Part shown: positions 44,138 through 53,738 of the stretch, in pieces
Numbering within the stretch: position 1 is the stretch's first letter
How the letters are laid out: every line of letters begins with the position of its first letter
Origin: Cyclobacterium salsum
GTDB lineage: Bacteria > Bacteroidota > Bacteroidia > Cytophagales > Cyclobacteriaceae
Assembly (NCBI RefSeq): GCF_010119245.1
Contig: NZ_WNKG01000002.1
Coordinates: 124,001-188,000, forward strand
Length of the DNA stretch: 64,000 nucleotides
Direction of reading: 5' to 3'
Position numbers and translations under genes: made by a program
The notes under the pieces: model-generated
Told to the model about the DNA's origin: nothing
The model's input: only the letters and a program-made list of their open reading frames with translations
Database searches by the model: none

Positions 44138-46177
44138 TTAGTTATCCTGTATTTCCAACCCTGCCCGTTTGATTAAGGCATCGGTTTTGGGACCTCTTCC
44201 CCGGAATCTTTTGTAAAGTATTTCCGGGTGCTCTTTTCCTCCCATCGCCAGGATATTATCCCGGAAGGAGTGGGCCGTTTCGGGATCGAAAATGCCCTTT
44301 TCGAGAAACAGTTCAAAGGCATCCGCATCCAGGACTTCCGCCCATTTGTAGCTGTAATACCCAGCCGCGTATCCGCCTTGAAAAATATGCGAAAAGGAGG
44401 CGCTCATCAGGGTTCCTTCGACGGGTTCCAGAAGTTCGGCCGGCTTGGTGACCTCCCTTTCAAAACGTGCAATGTCTTCGATTTGGGAAGGATCGGTCGA
44501 ATAATAGGCCATATCGAGTAATCCCAGACTGATTTGCCGTACGGTTTGATATCCCTGATGGAAATTGGCCGCTTTTTTTATCCGCTCTATCAGTTGTTGG
44601 GAGATGGGTTCCCCTGTTTGATAATGCCTGGCAAACAGATCCAGGCAGTCTTTTTCGTAGCACCAGTTTTCAAATATCTGCGAAGGAAGCTCCACAAAAT
44701 CCCAATAAACGTTCGTTCCGGATAGGGATTCAAAGGTGCCATCTGCCAACATACCATGTAGGGCGTGGCCAAATTCATGAAAGAGCGTGGTTACCTCATT
44801 GAAGGTAAGTAAGGAAGGTTTGGTTTTGGTAGGTTTTGTAAAATTGCAAACGATGGACACGTGGGGTCGTTGCTCCTGGTTATCTTTTCGCTTTTGACCG
44901 CGGTAGATGGTCATCCAGGCACCGTTTCTTTTGCCTGCCCGAGGGAAAAAATCAGCATAAAACACGGCCAAATGAGCTCCTTTTTCATCTTTCACCTCAT
45001 AAGCCTTGACATCTTTATTATATACCGGGATGTTGGTGTTTTCCTCAAACGTAATCCCGAATAATTTCCGGGCCGTCTGGAACACGCCCTGAATGGCACG
45101 GTTTAATTCAAAGTAGGGCTTCAGCAACTCGTCATCTACATCAAATTTTTTCATTTTTAGTTTTTCAGCGTAGTAGCCGACATCCCATTTTTGAAGCTTT
45201 TCCAAGCCATCCCTTTCCCTGGCAAAGGCCTCCAGTTCTTTCACTTCTGCAACGGCTTTGGGATGGGCTTTTTTAAGTAATTCATCCAAAAATGCCATGA
45301 CCTTTTTCTCGTCTTTAGCCATTCGTTCCTCCAGGACGAAGGCGGCAAAATTGGAATACTGAAGAAGTTTGGCCCGCTCGTCTTTTAGCTCGACGATCTC
45401 CTTGATGATAGGACGGTTGTCCAGGTCATCCCCTTTAGAAGCCTTGGTATTATACGCGATAAACAGTTCCTTTCTCAACTCCCGGCTGGCAGCATAGGTC
45501 ATAAATGGAATGTAGCTGGGATAGGCAAGTGTAAATACCCATTTCCCGGCTTTTCCTTTTTCTTCTGCTGTTTGAGAAGCGGCTTCAATCACCCCTTCCG
45601 GTAGTCCTTTCAGGTCTTCTTCCTTGCTGATGACCAATTCGTAGGAATTGGTTTCCTTCAGTACATTCTCTCCAAATTGCAGCCCCAGCCTGGAAAGTTT
45701 CTGGTCGATTTCCCGCAATCTCTTTTTGCCATTGGCATCCAATAACGCTCCATTCCGAATGAAGGATTTATAGGTTTTCTCCAGCAGGGTATTTTCTTCG
45801 GTGGTTAAATCCAATGCCTCCTTTTGCGAATAGACTTGCTGGATGCGGTCAAAAAGATCCTCGTCCAATAGGACATCGTTGCTGTGTGCAGATAGCAGGG
45901 GGGAAATTTCTCTGGCCAGTTTTTGAATCTCATCAGTGGTTTCCGCTGCATTCAGGTTAAAGAAAATGGACGCAACCCTCGATAATTTTTCCCCCGAATT
46001 TTCCAGGTGGACGATGGTATTAACGAAATTTGGTTTCGAAGCTTCTTTTATCTGGGAGATTTCTTCCTTGGCCTGCTGGATGGCCTCTTTTATGGCAGGA
46101 AGGAAATGTTCATCTTTGATCAACTGAAAGGGAGCGGTTTCAAAAGGGGTATTGAATTTTTCCAGTAATGGATTCAT
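44138..46177 (-). CDS. M3-family oligopeptidase (Dcp/PrlC-like)
   Basis: A 679-residue zinc metallopeptidase of the thimet oligopeptidase family. The zinc site is FHEFGHALHGML with H467, E468 and H471; the third ligand would be the glutamate in the following helix (FVELPSQIFENW). It cleaves short peptides in the cytoplasm or periplasm; no signal peptide is visible, so a cytoplasmic role is likelier. The first 110 residues are helical and rich in E/K. It is divergent from the DinB-like gene and has a -7 box at 46207-46200. Confidence 0.92.
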   Translation of the reverse strand: MNPLLEKFNTPFETAPFQLIKDEHFLPAIKEAIQQAKEEISQIKEASKPNFVNTIVHLENSGEKLSRVASIFFNLNAAETTDEIQKLAREISPLLSAHSNDVLLDEDLFDRIQQVYSQKEALDLTTEENTLLEKTYKSFIRNGALLDANGKKRLREIDQKLSRLGLQFGENVLKETNSYELVISKEEDLKGLPEGVIEAASQTAEEKGKAGKWVFTLAYPSYIPFMTYAASRELRKELFIAYNTKASKGDDLDNRPIIKEIVELKDERAKLLQYSNFAAFVLEERMAKDEKKVMAFLDELLKKAHPKAVAEVKELEAFARERDGLEKLQKWDVGYYAEKLKMKKFDVDDELLKPYFELNRAIQGVFQTARKLFGITFEENTNIPVYNKDVKAYEVKDEKGAHLAVFYADFFPRAGKRNGAWMTIYRGQKRKDNQEQRPHVSIVCNFTKPTKTKPSLLTFNEVTTLFHEFGHALHGMLADGTFESLSGTNVYWDFVELPSQIFENWCYEKDCLDLFARHYQTGEPISQQLIERIKKAANFHQGYQTVRQISLGLLDMAYYSTDPSQIEDIARFEREVTKPAELLEPVEGTLMSASFSHIFQGGYAAGYYSYKWAEVLDADAFELFLEKGIFDPETAHSFRDNILAMGGKEHPEILYKRFRGRGPKTDALIKRAGLEIQDN

Positions 46178-46199
46178 ATCGTATATTTATATTGAATTG

Positions 46200-46207
46200 C
46201 AAAATTA
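46200..46207 (-). promoter_or_regulatory. Candidate -7 promoter box for the M3 peptidase gene
   Basis: Minus-strand TAATTTTG matches TAnnTTTG and lies 22 nt before ATG 46177. Confidence 0.4.
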
Positions 46208-46215
46208 ACAAAATA

Positions 46216-46770
46216 ATGGAGACAAGTAAGGGATTGCCAGAACCTAAGGCCGGAAGTTACAAGCCATTCTATAAGGGCTATGTCGCCCGGGTGTCGGGAA
46301 TGGACCTGAGGAAAATTTCGGCAGAACAGGAAGATTTCATTTCAACTGTTTTCAAGGATTTGTCCCCTGCAGCAGCATACACCCGCTACCAACCGGGAAA
46401 GTGGTCCTTCAATCAGCTTTTGGGCCATATGCTGGATACCGAAAAAATAATGCACTTCCGGGCTTTGTGCATCAGTAGGGGCGAAAAGGCTTCCTTACCT
46501 GGATTCGATCAGGACCTATATGTGCATTCTGCCGATTTTGATTCCCAATCTCCCCAAAAAATACTCGCTGCCTTTCTGCTCCACCGGGAATTATTGTGGG
46601 AATTTATAGAAGAGATACCGGCTGAAAAATGGCACCTGGAAGGACGGGTAGATAATCATCCCATGTCGGTATCTGCACTGGTTTACATCATTTTTGGACA
46701 CATGGAGCACCATGTAGCACTTCTGAGAAGCCATTACCTTCCCTTGCTTGCACCCGAAGCTCCTTTGTGA
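46216..46770 (+). CDS. DinB-like metal-binding protein
   Basis: A 184-residue DinB_2-type four-helix protein. Candidate metal-binding histidines are in LLGHMLDTEK (first helix pair) and IFGHMEHHVALLRSHYL at the C-terminus, a common H-x-(2,3)-H pattern of the family, whose members include thiol-S-transferases; the reaction is unknown here. ATG 46216 is chosen because it starts the family-like core. It is divergent from the M3 peptidase gene and ends 64 nt before the thioredoxin start. Confidence 0.78.
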   Translation: METSKGLPEPKAGSYKPFYKGYVARVSGMDLRKISAEQEDFISTVFKDLSPAAAYTRYQPGKWSFNQLLGHMLDTEKIMHFRALCISRGEKASLPGFDQDLYVHSADFDSQSPQKILAAFLLHRELLWEFIEEIPAEKWHLEGRVDNHPMSVSALVYIIFGHMEHHVALLRSHYLPLLAPEAPL

Positions 46771-46802
46771 TTTTTATTACTGTTTTCAAACGGTACAAGA
46801 AG

Positions 46803-46810
46803 TACTTTTG
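46803..46810 (+). promoter_or_regulatory. -7 promoter box for thioredoxin
   Basis: TACTTTTG matches TAnnTTTG exactly and lies 24 nt before ATG 46835. Confidence 0.5.
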
Positions 46811-46834
46811 TTATCAAATAAAACAGATAGAATT

Positions 46835-47152
46835 ATGGCCAGTGGAAAAAGTTTCTCAGAAATCATCAATAGTGATCAACCCGTCCTGGTGGATTTTTAC
46901 GCCACCTGGTGTGGTCCTTGTCAGATGATGCAGCCCATCCTTCAGGAAACAGCAGCCAAAGTAGGGGCGAAAGCAAAAATTATCAAAATCGATGTGGATA
47001 AAAACCCCTTAGCTGCCAGTAAATTTCAAGTACGAGGCGTTCCAACGCTGATCCTATTTCAACATGGGAAACCAGTATGGCGGCAGTCCGGAGTAGTTCC
47101 CGCGCATCAATTGATTCAGGTTATCGACCGGCAATTAGCAGAAACTGCCTGA
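46835..47152 (+). CDS. Thioredoxin
   Basis: A 105-residue cytoplasmic thioredoxin with the active site FYATWCGPCQM (C26 and C29) and conserved VRGVPTLILF with cis-proline. It reduces protein disulfides with thioredoxin reductase. ATG 46835 is preferred to an in-frame start inside the DinB-like gene's tail, and has a -7 box 24 nt upstream. A predicted signal peptide is absent. It converges on the DUF4442 gene 17 nt away. Confidence 0.93.
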   Translation: MASGKSFSEIINSDQPVLVDFYATWCGPCQMMQPILQETAAKVGAKAKIIKIDVDKNPLAASKFQVRGVPTLILFQHGKPVWRQSGVVPAHQLIQVIDRQLAETA

Positions 47153-47168
47153 GCAGGTTATTATCATC

Positions 47169-47648
47169 CTACCTCCTTTTGAAAGACCAGGTGATCGAAA
47201 AGGAGGCTGGGCTTTCTCCGTTAGGAAGCTGACTGCTTACGACTACGGTGACGTTGGCGGTATCTCCTTTCTGTCTTAATCCGGCAAGGGTCTCCCGGAT
47301 TTTGTTCCCATCCAGGCAGGTCATGGTGACGGTCTGATTGGCTTTTTTAGTAAATGTTGCTTCAAAATGAGTGACCAGCATGGAATAGGAACCCTGGCCT
47401 GTCGTATGTAACAGGCAGAGGGCACCGCTAGCCAATTCAGCGGCACCTGCCAATGCCGAGAAATAAATAGATCGGAAAGGGTTGGTGGACCTCCAGTTAA
47501 ACGGAAGTCGGGTCTGACATTGCTCCAGGTCCAGGCGGGAAATACGTATCCCCCAAAAAATCACCGATGGTAATTTCCGCATCATGTACCAAACAAAAGA
47601 CGGCGCAGAAAGGAGGGATTTTTGGATTTTTTGTTGGCGGTTATTCAT
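47169..47648 (-). CDS. DUF4442 / hotdog-fold protein
   Basis: A 159-residue protein of the DUF4442 (PaaI-like hotdog) family: QTRLPFNWRSTNPFRSIYFS and LAGAAELASGALCLL are family-like. Hotdog members are often acyl-CoA thioesterases, but no catalytic assignment is possible here. It converges on the thioredoxin gene. The next minus-strand gene upstream is CHRD at 47816, separated by its terminator. Confidence 0.8.
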   Translation of the reverse strand: MNNRQQKIQKSLLSAPSFVWYMMRKLPSVIFWGIRISRLDLEQCQTRLPFNWRSTNPFRSIYFSALAGAAELASGALCLLHTTGQGSYSMLVTHFEATFTKKANQTVTMTCLDGNKIRETLAGLRQKGDTANVTVVVSSQLPNGESPASFSITWSFKRR

Positions 47649-47711
47649 AACGAAGGGGGCTTAGGCAACTTCTTGCCAGTTTGGAGTTTGATCTCAATGG
47701 GTTGACAATAT

Positions 47712-47746
47712 AAAAAAACCGCAGCCAAAATGACTACGGTTTTTTC
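47712..47746 (-). terminator. Intrinsic terminator after the CHRD gene
   Basis: On the minus strand AAAAAACCGTAG and CTGCGGTTTTTT flank a loop and end in T6-7, about 70 nt after the CHRD stop. Confidence 0.7.
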
Positions 47747-47815
47747 TTTATAAACCCATACTAAATTTCATAGTACCCTTCTTGGGCTAAGCCGTTCCTA
47801 ATAAGGTAATTTCTC

Positions 47816-50146
47816 CTATATTGTTGCCAATACATTGCTTCCTATATTTCCCTGTGCGACGATGACACCGAGCTGATCTAAGGATAAATGGACATTGACA
47901 TAGCCATCTATGGTTTGCAGGTCTTCATAGGTTAGTGGCGTTCCATCGTCTAACGCACGTAGCGTGGTCTGACTCATGCCGGTCGTTCCGTCCACCGAAT
48001 TAAAGGAGACGATGATACCCCCACCGGTTGCCGCTGAATTGGCATGAATATGGGCGGGATGTATCCCTCCATCCGGTGTATTTTCCAGTTGAATGGTTGC
48101 CAGCGTAAATCCATTTTGTCGTTCACTAAAGGTAATGGTTCCACTGATTCCGGGCGCGGCTAATTCTCCCAGCTCATAGCTACTTGTTGTACCGGTTAAT
48201 TCGTTTCCACCAATATCTCCCTGCGCCACAATCACTCCTAATTGATTCATGGACAAATGTACATTCACGTACCCATCGATGGTCAACAAGTCTTCATACA
48301 TTAAAGCGGTACCGTCGTCCAAACTTCTAATGGTTGTTTTACTCATGCCTGTGCTGCCATCCACCGAATTGAAGGAAACAATAATTCCTCCACCTTCAGC
48401 GGCGGAATTGGCATGAATGTGTGCTGGATGGACACCGCCATCCGGCGTATTCATTAGTTCTATGGTAGCGAGTGAAAACCCATTCATTCGCTCTTCAAAG
48501 GTGATGGTTCCCTCTAACCCGGGAACAGCGAGTTCATTCAATGGATACATTTTCATTACGCCCGTTAGTTCATTTCCTCCGATATCTCCCTGGGCAACGA
48601 TTACGCCCAATTCGCTCATGGAAAGATGGACATTTACATAGCCATCCATTTCCAGAATTTGCTCATAGGTAAGGGCTTCACCTGAATCTTGTGCGCGGAC
48701 GGTCGTTTTGCTCATGCCGCTTGAACCATCTACAGGATTAAAGGAAACCAGAATTCCCCCTCCTTCAGCAGCTGAATTGGCGTGTATATGTGCCGGATGT
48801 ACCCCGTCCTCGGGCGTATTATTTACCATAATGGTGGCCAGGGAAAATCCATTCTTCCGCTCCTCAAAAGTGATTGACCCGTCTATACCAGTTACGGCCA
48901 ATTCATTAAGGGGGTACATTTTACTCATTCCAGTCAGCTCGTTGCCACCAATATCCCCCTGGGCTACGATGGTGCCAAGTTGATTGGTTGACAAGTGCAC
49001 ATTAACATACCCGTCTATATCAAGGATCTGATCATAGGTCAAGGGTTGTCCATTATCTAAGGCGCGAATGGTGGTCTCACTCATTCCCGTGGCTCCATCC
49101 ACTGGGGTAAAGGAAACGATAATCCCGCCGCCTTCGGCCGCTGAATTTGCATGGATATGGGCCGGATGAGAACCGTCTTCAGGGGTGTTGTCCAATTGGA
49201 TGGTGGCCAGAGTAAAGCCGTTGATTCGCTCTTTGAATATGATGGACCCCGAAATTCCAGGCACGGCTAACTCATTTAAGGAATATTCCTTAAAATTCTC
49301 GGTTAGTTCATTGCTACCGATATCGCCCTGCGCTACGATGGTACCCAATTCGTTTGCACTCAGGTGTACATTTACATAGCCATCCATACTGAGAATATCT
49401 TCATAACTGATTGGATTTCCCGCATCATCGGTTCGAATGATGGTTCGGCTTGTACCAGTCGTTCCATCTACTGGGTTGAAGGAAATAAGGATTCCGCCTC
49501 CTTCGGCTGCCGTGTTTGCATGAATATGGGCCGGATGGGAACCGCCGGAAGGAGTTCCGTCCAATTCTATGGTGGCTACGGTGAATCCACCAACGCTTCT
49601 TTCAAATAATATACTTCCGCCGATACCGTCTATATCTTTGGTTAGCAGGTTATAGCGTTTGGAATTTCCATCCAGCGCATTGCCTCCAATATCTCCCTGA
49701 GCTACCACCGTTTCCAATTGCCCGTAAGCCAAATGGACATTAACGTAGCCTTCAAAAGCGACTAAACGCTCGTAATCAATATACGATCCATCATCCATTT
49801 GATTGACCAGCGTAACGCTGGTTCCGGTCGTACCGTTGATCGGTTCCAGGGAAATGGCAATATCCCCTCCTTCGGCGGCAGAATTAAAATGAATATGCGC
49901 CGGATGAGCACCTCCATCGGGCGTTCCGCTCAGATTTATCGTCACTTTGGTATATCCGCCTTCTCCTTCTTCAAAAACCACATTTCCGCTAATTCCGGAT
50001 CCATCTACCGCATTCAGAGGGTACCCTCTGCTGCCACTCAATAACTCCAGCGCATCTGCAGGGCTTTGTTCGTCTACACAGGATTGTAGGAATAAACTTC
50101 CTGCAATGCCCATCATGAGAATCAAAAATTGATAATACTTTTTCAT
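47816..50146 (-). CDS. Lipoprotein with six tandem CHRD domains
   Basis: A 776-residue lipoprotein: signal peptide with lipobox LFLQSC, then six CHRD domains of about 122 residues (boundaries near 40, 160, 280, 405, 530, 650). Each has the signature GG(A/S/V/I)HPAHIHANSAAEGGGI (the first is HFNSAAEGGDI), then YVNVHLS and ends IVAQGDIGGNEL. Domains 3-6 are nearly identical, pointing to recent duplication. CHRD domains bind unknown ligands; the HPAHIH histidines may bind metal. The protein is surface-exposed if outer-membrane-anchored. Its start is ATG 50146. Confidence 0.88.
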   Translation of the reverse strand: MKKYYQFLILMMGIAGSLFLQSCVDEQSPADALELLSGSRGYPLNAVDGSGISGNVVFEEGEGGYTKVTINLSGTPDGGAHPAHIHFNSAAEGGDIAISLEPINGTTGTSVTLVNQMDDGSYIDYERLVAFEGYVNVHLAYGQLETVVAQGDIGGNALDGNSKRYNLLTKDIDGIGGSILFERSVGGFTVATIELDGTPSGGSHPAHIHANTAAEGGGILISFNPVDGTTGTSRTIIRTDDAGNPISYEDILSMDGYVNVHLSANELGTIVAQGDIGSNELTENFKEYSLNELAVPGISGSIIFKERINGFTLATIQLDNTPEDGSHPAHIHANSAAEGGGIIVSFTPVDGATGMSETTIRALDNGQPLTYDQILDIDGYVNVHLSTNQLGTIVAQGDIGGNELTGMSKMYPLNELAVTGIDGSITFEERKNGFSLATIMVNNTPEDGVHPAHIHANSAAEGGGILVSFNPVDGSSGMSKTTVRAQDSGEALTYEQILEMDGYVNVHLSMSELGVIVAQGDIGGNELTGVMKMYPLNELAVPGLEGTITFEERMNGFSLATIELMNTPDGGVHPAHIHANSAAEGGGIIVSFNSVDGSTGMSKTTIRSLDDGTALMYEDLLTIDGYVNVHLSMNQLGVIVAQGDIGGNELTGTTSSYELGELAAPGISGTITFSERQNGFTLATIQLENTPDGGIHPAHIHANSAATGGGIIVSFNSVDGTTGMSQTTLRALDDGTPLTYEDLQTIDGYVNVHLSLDQLGVIVAQGNIGSNVLATI

Positions 50147-50335
50147 AACGTGATTGGGGACTAGGTTAAAATTTGTTTTCTTGTTAATTTGTAAACCAAT
50201 TCAATGGTATTATGTTTTACGTCTGTGAATATTTTTGGTTGATTTACAGTATGGCAGCTTTTATTTTTTTTGACTGTGGATCCTTTTCTGGCATCTTTTT
50301 TGAACATTTGGAAAGGATTCTTTACCAATAGTAGT

Positions 50336-51139
50336 ATGTATAAAAAAATTATTGCCCTTCTTTTTACTGGTCTTATAGCTTACAGTTGCGCCACCGTACC
50401 GCTTAGCGGCCGAAGGCAGTTGAATCTTGTGAGTAACGCTGAAGTATTGCCCCTTTCCTACGATCAATACGATCAGGTGTTGGGTGATAGTAAGGTTTTG
50501 ACGAATAGCACCAAAGGTAAGCAGGTTGTAAATGTGGGAAGAAAGATTGCGGCGGCTGTCGAAAAATACCTGGAAGACAACGGGCAATCCGAGATCACGG
50601 AGGGATTTTCCTGGGAGTTTAATTTGCTGGAAAGCGAGCAGGTAAATGCCTGGTGTATGCCTGGCGGAAAAGTGGCTTTTTACACGGGTATCTTACCTAT
50701 TTGTGAGGACGAAACGGGCATCGCGGTGGTCATGGGTCACGAAGTAGCGCACGCCATTGCCAACCATGCCCGCGAACGCATGTCACAAGGAATGGTGGCT
50801 AATGGACTTTTGGGTGGAATTCAGGCGGCCATGGGAGAAAATCCCACCCTGACACAAACGATCTTTTTACAGGCCATTGGTTATGGGGGGCAAGTGGGAA
50901 TGTTGAAATTTTCACGGGATCAGGAGTTGGAAGCGGATCAGCTGGGCCTGATCTTTATGGCCATCGCTGGGTATAATCCCCGGGAAGCACCTGCTTTTTG
51001 GGAACGAATGAATGCCCAGGCAGAGGGAACCAGACCCCCCGAATTCCTTTCCACTCACCCGGGTCCGGAGCGAAGAATCGATCAATTAAATGATCAAATG
51101 GAAAAGGCCATGGAGTATTACAATAAAAACCAACCCTAA
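50336..51139 (+). CDS. M48-family metallopeptidase lipoprotein
   Basis: A 267-residue M48 peptidase with lipobox LIAYSC (C18), so it is tethered to a membrane facing the periplasm. The active site is HEVAHA (H135, E136, H139), the third zinc ligand E in FSRDQELEADQLG, and a C-terminal HPGPERRIDQ. It resembles LoiP/YcaL and BepA-type periplasmic proteases that act in envelope quality control. ATG 50336 is chosen since it starts the signal peptide; the frame extends upstream without leader features. It converges on the GH31 gene (17-nt gap). Confidence 0.92.
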   Translation: MYKKIIALLFTGLIAYSCATVPLSGRRQLNLVSNAEVLPLSYDQYDQVLGDSKVLTNSTKGKQVVNVGRKIAAAVEKYLEDNGQSEITEGFSWEFNLLESEQVNAWCMPGGKVAFYTGILPICEDETGIAVVMGHEVAHAIANHARERMSQGMVANGLLGGIQAAMGENPTLTQTIFLQAIGYGGQVGMLKFSRDQELEADQLGLIFMAIAGYNPREAPAFWERMNAQAEGTRPPEFLSTHPGPERRIDQLNDQMEKAMEYYNKNQP

Positions 51140-51155
51140 ACCAAAAAGCTTCCCA

Positions 51156-53576
51156 TTATTCGATTCCTTTTAAGGTAAGGGTTTGGCTGGCGGCTGTGAG
51201 GGTAACGGTTACGCTGGGAACAGCCGCACAAATCTGAAATTCATGTTCGCCGACGGGCAGGGGATCAAATTCCGCTATTTCGTCCAAAAAAGCGACATTG
51301 GTTCGATCCATCTTTACCCGATTTCCTTCGATCTCAACCAGCTGGTCCTGGAATCCATGGAAGTAAATCCTGGCCTGGCGATAATTACTTGAGTAATCGC
51401 CCTCTAAAGCTCCTATTTTTAATACGCCGTGGTCATGATCCATTTGAATGATCCGTTTGGCCCAGTCTCCATTCTGGTGGGCATTGCTAATCCCATCGTC
51501 TTCGTACAAGATTTGTTCACGTACTCCTTTTCCCTTGAAAACATGCCATTTGATCCTGCCATCCGAGACCGCTGCGGTATGTTGCCCGACGCTTTGCATG
51601 GGTAAAATACTTCCGGCAGCCACAAATACAGGAAGGTAGTTCAAGGGGCATTCCCATAAAAGTTCGTTTCCGCCTTTCAACTTTTTACCTGAAAAGAGGT
51701 GGTACCAGTCGCCTTCGGGCAGGTATATTTTGGTAATGGTTTTATAGCTTTCTACCGGCGCGATCAATAGCTGTTCACAAAATAGGTATTGGTTGTCATA
51801 AGCACCATTATAAACAGTATCGTCAAAAGGATACTCCAGGGCCAGGCTTTTGGCCACCGGCAATCCGGTTTCCTGGCTTTTGTAAAATGCGGCATAAATG
51901 GCTGGCATCAATTTGTACCGTAGCCGTATGTAATTCCTTGCAATGGATTCCACTTCCTCCCCAAACGACCAGGGTTCGGAAGCATGGCTGTTGACCATGG
52001 TGTGTGCCCGAAACAGCGGGCAAAATGCAGCGATACTGATCCACCTGGCAAAGAGCTGCGGGGAGCAATTCCCCACAAACCCTCCGATATCGTAGCCTGC
52101 GAAGGGTACGCCGCTGATCCCCATGCTATTTACCAGTCGGATGCCAGCCATCATGTGCTCATCGCTGGACACATTGTCACCGGTCCAGACGGCTGCATAT
52201 CGCTGAATTCCGGCAAACCCGGAACGAGTCAATACAAAGGGCCTTGCATTGGAATGGGCCTGGATTTGGCCTTCGCGGGTACTTCTGGCCATTTGCATGC
52301 CGTACATGTTTCGGGCCTTTCGGTGATTGGCACCGGTACCTTCGAAGTCAAATTGCACGAGATTCGGTACGGTCTGCCCCCAGGTAGCCGGTTCATTCAT
52401 GTCGGTCCAAAATCCGTCCACTCCCAGTTCGGTATAAAATTGCAGCTTTTCTCCCCACCAGGCCCTTGCTTCCGGGAGGGTGAAATCAGGAAAAGTGCAC
52501 CAACCCGGCCAAACCTGTCCCAGGTAATGCTCTCCATTTGGGTAGTTTAAAAATAGGGATTTCGATTCCCCCTCCAGGTAAATCGGATAGGATTCATCGG
52601 CTTTTATGCCAGGATCAAGGATGACCACCACCCGAAACCCCAATTGCTTTAAATGGCGGATCAATCCCGCAGGATCCGGAAAGGTTTCTTTATCAAAAGT
52701 GAATACCTTATATTTTTCCATGTAGTGAATGTCCAGGTATATCACATCTCCGGGGATGCTTTTTTCCCGAAAGGTTTGCGCCAGGCGCATCACATCCTTA
52801 TCCGGATAGTAGGAATAGCGGCATTGCTGATAGCCCAGTGCCCATTTGGGGGGAAGCGGCGTCTGGCCCGTCAATCTGGTGTAGGCGGACAGAACCTGCG
52901 ACACGGATTCGTCATGGATGAAATAATAATCCAGGTCTCCGTCTTCTGCCGAAAAGTAGGAATACCGGTTGTTCCCTGCCCCGAAGTTAAAGGTGGTTTT
53001 GTGGGTATTATCAAAAAATATCCCATAAGCCAGTCCATGATGAAGGCCCATGTAGAAGGGAATGGAAAGGTACAAGGGATCGTCATCAACACCATACCCA
53101 AAGTGATCTGTGTTCCAATGGGTGTAACTTTGCCCATAGCGATTCAGCCTACCTGTTTTTTCGCCCAAGCCAATAAACTTTTCCCATTCCTGTAGCTTCT
53201 TATAACAACTGACCTCAGTGCCCAGCCAATTTATTCCAACATCAGGATCGTCCTCCGATAGCATCTGACCGGAACTGGTTTTGAAGATTAGAGATAAATT
53301 ATCCTTGCGTAAAAATAAATGGATGTTGGCGGTTTTAAGAATCAGGTGCCGGTCGTCTTCCTCAAATCCATAACTGTTTTCTATCGGAGAGGCGATTACT
53401 GAGTAGGGATTGCCTTCCCATTCCTTATGCTTACTAACCCGTATTCTAAAGGTATTTTCAGCATAAACCATAATTTCAAAAATACAGTTGTCCGTGGCAC
53501 CAAGCAGACCGGTAGGGGTTAAATGGAAAGAATCAATCTGTCCGGGAATTTGAGGTAGGGATTTGTTTTTTTTCAT
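51156..53576 (-). CDS. Glycoside hydrolase family 31 alpha-glucosidase
   Basis: An 806-residue GH31 enzyme. The catalytic nucleophile is D392 in DGFWTDMNEPATWG and the probable acid/base D467 in WTGDNVSSDEH. Family-specific motifs WALGYQQCRYSYYP and GYDIGGF are present. It cleaves alpha-linked glucosides, acting on maltose-like oligosaccharides (specificity unproven). No signal peptide is visible; the N-terminus starts MKKNKSLPQIPGQ. The following reading shows a C-terminal beta-sandwich after residue 640. It is divergent from the DUF6544-like gene. Confidence 0.93.
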   Translation of the reverse strand: MKKNKSLPQIPGQIDSFHLTPTGLLGATDNCIFEIMVYAENTFRIRVSKHKEWEGNPYSVIASPIENSYGFEEDDRHLILKTANIHLFLRKDNLSLIFKTSSGQMLSEDDPDVGINWLGTEVSCYKKLQEWEKFIGLGEKTGRLNRYGQSYTHWNTDHFGYGVDDDPLYLSIPFYMGLHHGLAYGIFFDNTHKTTFNFGAGNNRYSYFSAEDGDLDYYFIHDESVSQVLSAYTRLTGQTPLPPKWALGYQQCRYSYYPDKDVMRLAQTFREKSIPGDVIYLDIHYMEKYKVFTFDKETFPDPAGLIRHLKQLGFRVVVILDPGIKADESYPIYLEGESKSLFLNYPNGEHYLGQVWPGWCTFPDFTLPEARAWWGEKLQFYTELGVDGFWTDMNEPATWGQTVPNLVQFDFEGTGANHRKARNMYGMQMARSTREGQIQAHSNARPFVLTRSGFAGIQRYAAVWTGDNVSSDEHMMAGIRLVNSMGISGVPFAGYDIGGFVGNCSPQLFARWISIAAFCPLFRAHTMVNSHASEPWSFGEEVESIARNYIRLRYKLMPAIYAAFYKSQETGLPVAKSLALEYPFDDTVYNGAYDNQYLFCEQLLIAPVESYKTITKIYLPEGDWYHLFSGKKLKGGNELLWECPLNYLPVFVAAGSILPMQSVGQHTAAVSDGRIKWHVFKGKGVREQILYEDDGISNAHQNGDWAKRIIQMDHDHGVLKIGALEGDYSSNYRQARIYFHGFQDQLVEIEGNRVKMDRTNVAFLDEIAEFDPLPVGEHEFQICAAVPSVTVTLTAASQTLTLKGIE

Positions 53577-53738
53577 TTTTTTAGCTGCTAATCGCTTTCA
53601 ATGTAAGCAGGATAATTAGCTTAGAAAAACCCTTTCGCTGTTCTATTTTGGAAAAATTGGTTCATTTAATGGAAGAATGAAGCTATTTCCGGTGGCTCCT
53701 ATATTGTTTCGGTAACGTGAATTTGGTAAATTAGGTAC

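Noticed and set aside
47816-50146. Regular ~370-bp repeats suggestive of a CRISPR or tandem DNA array
   Set aside because: They are six in-frame CHRD domains of one gene, with far too long a period and codon-constrained divergence.
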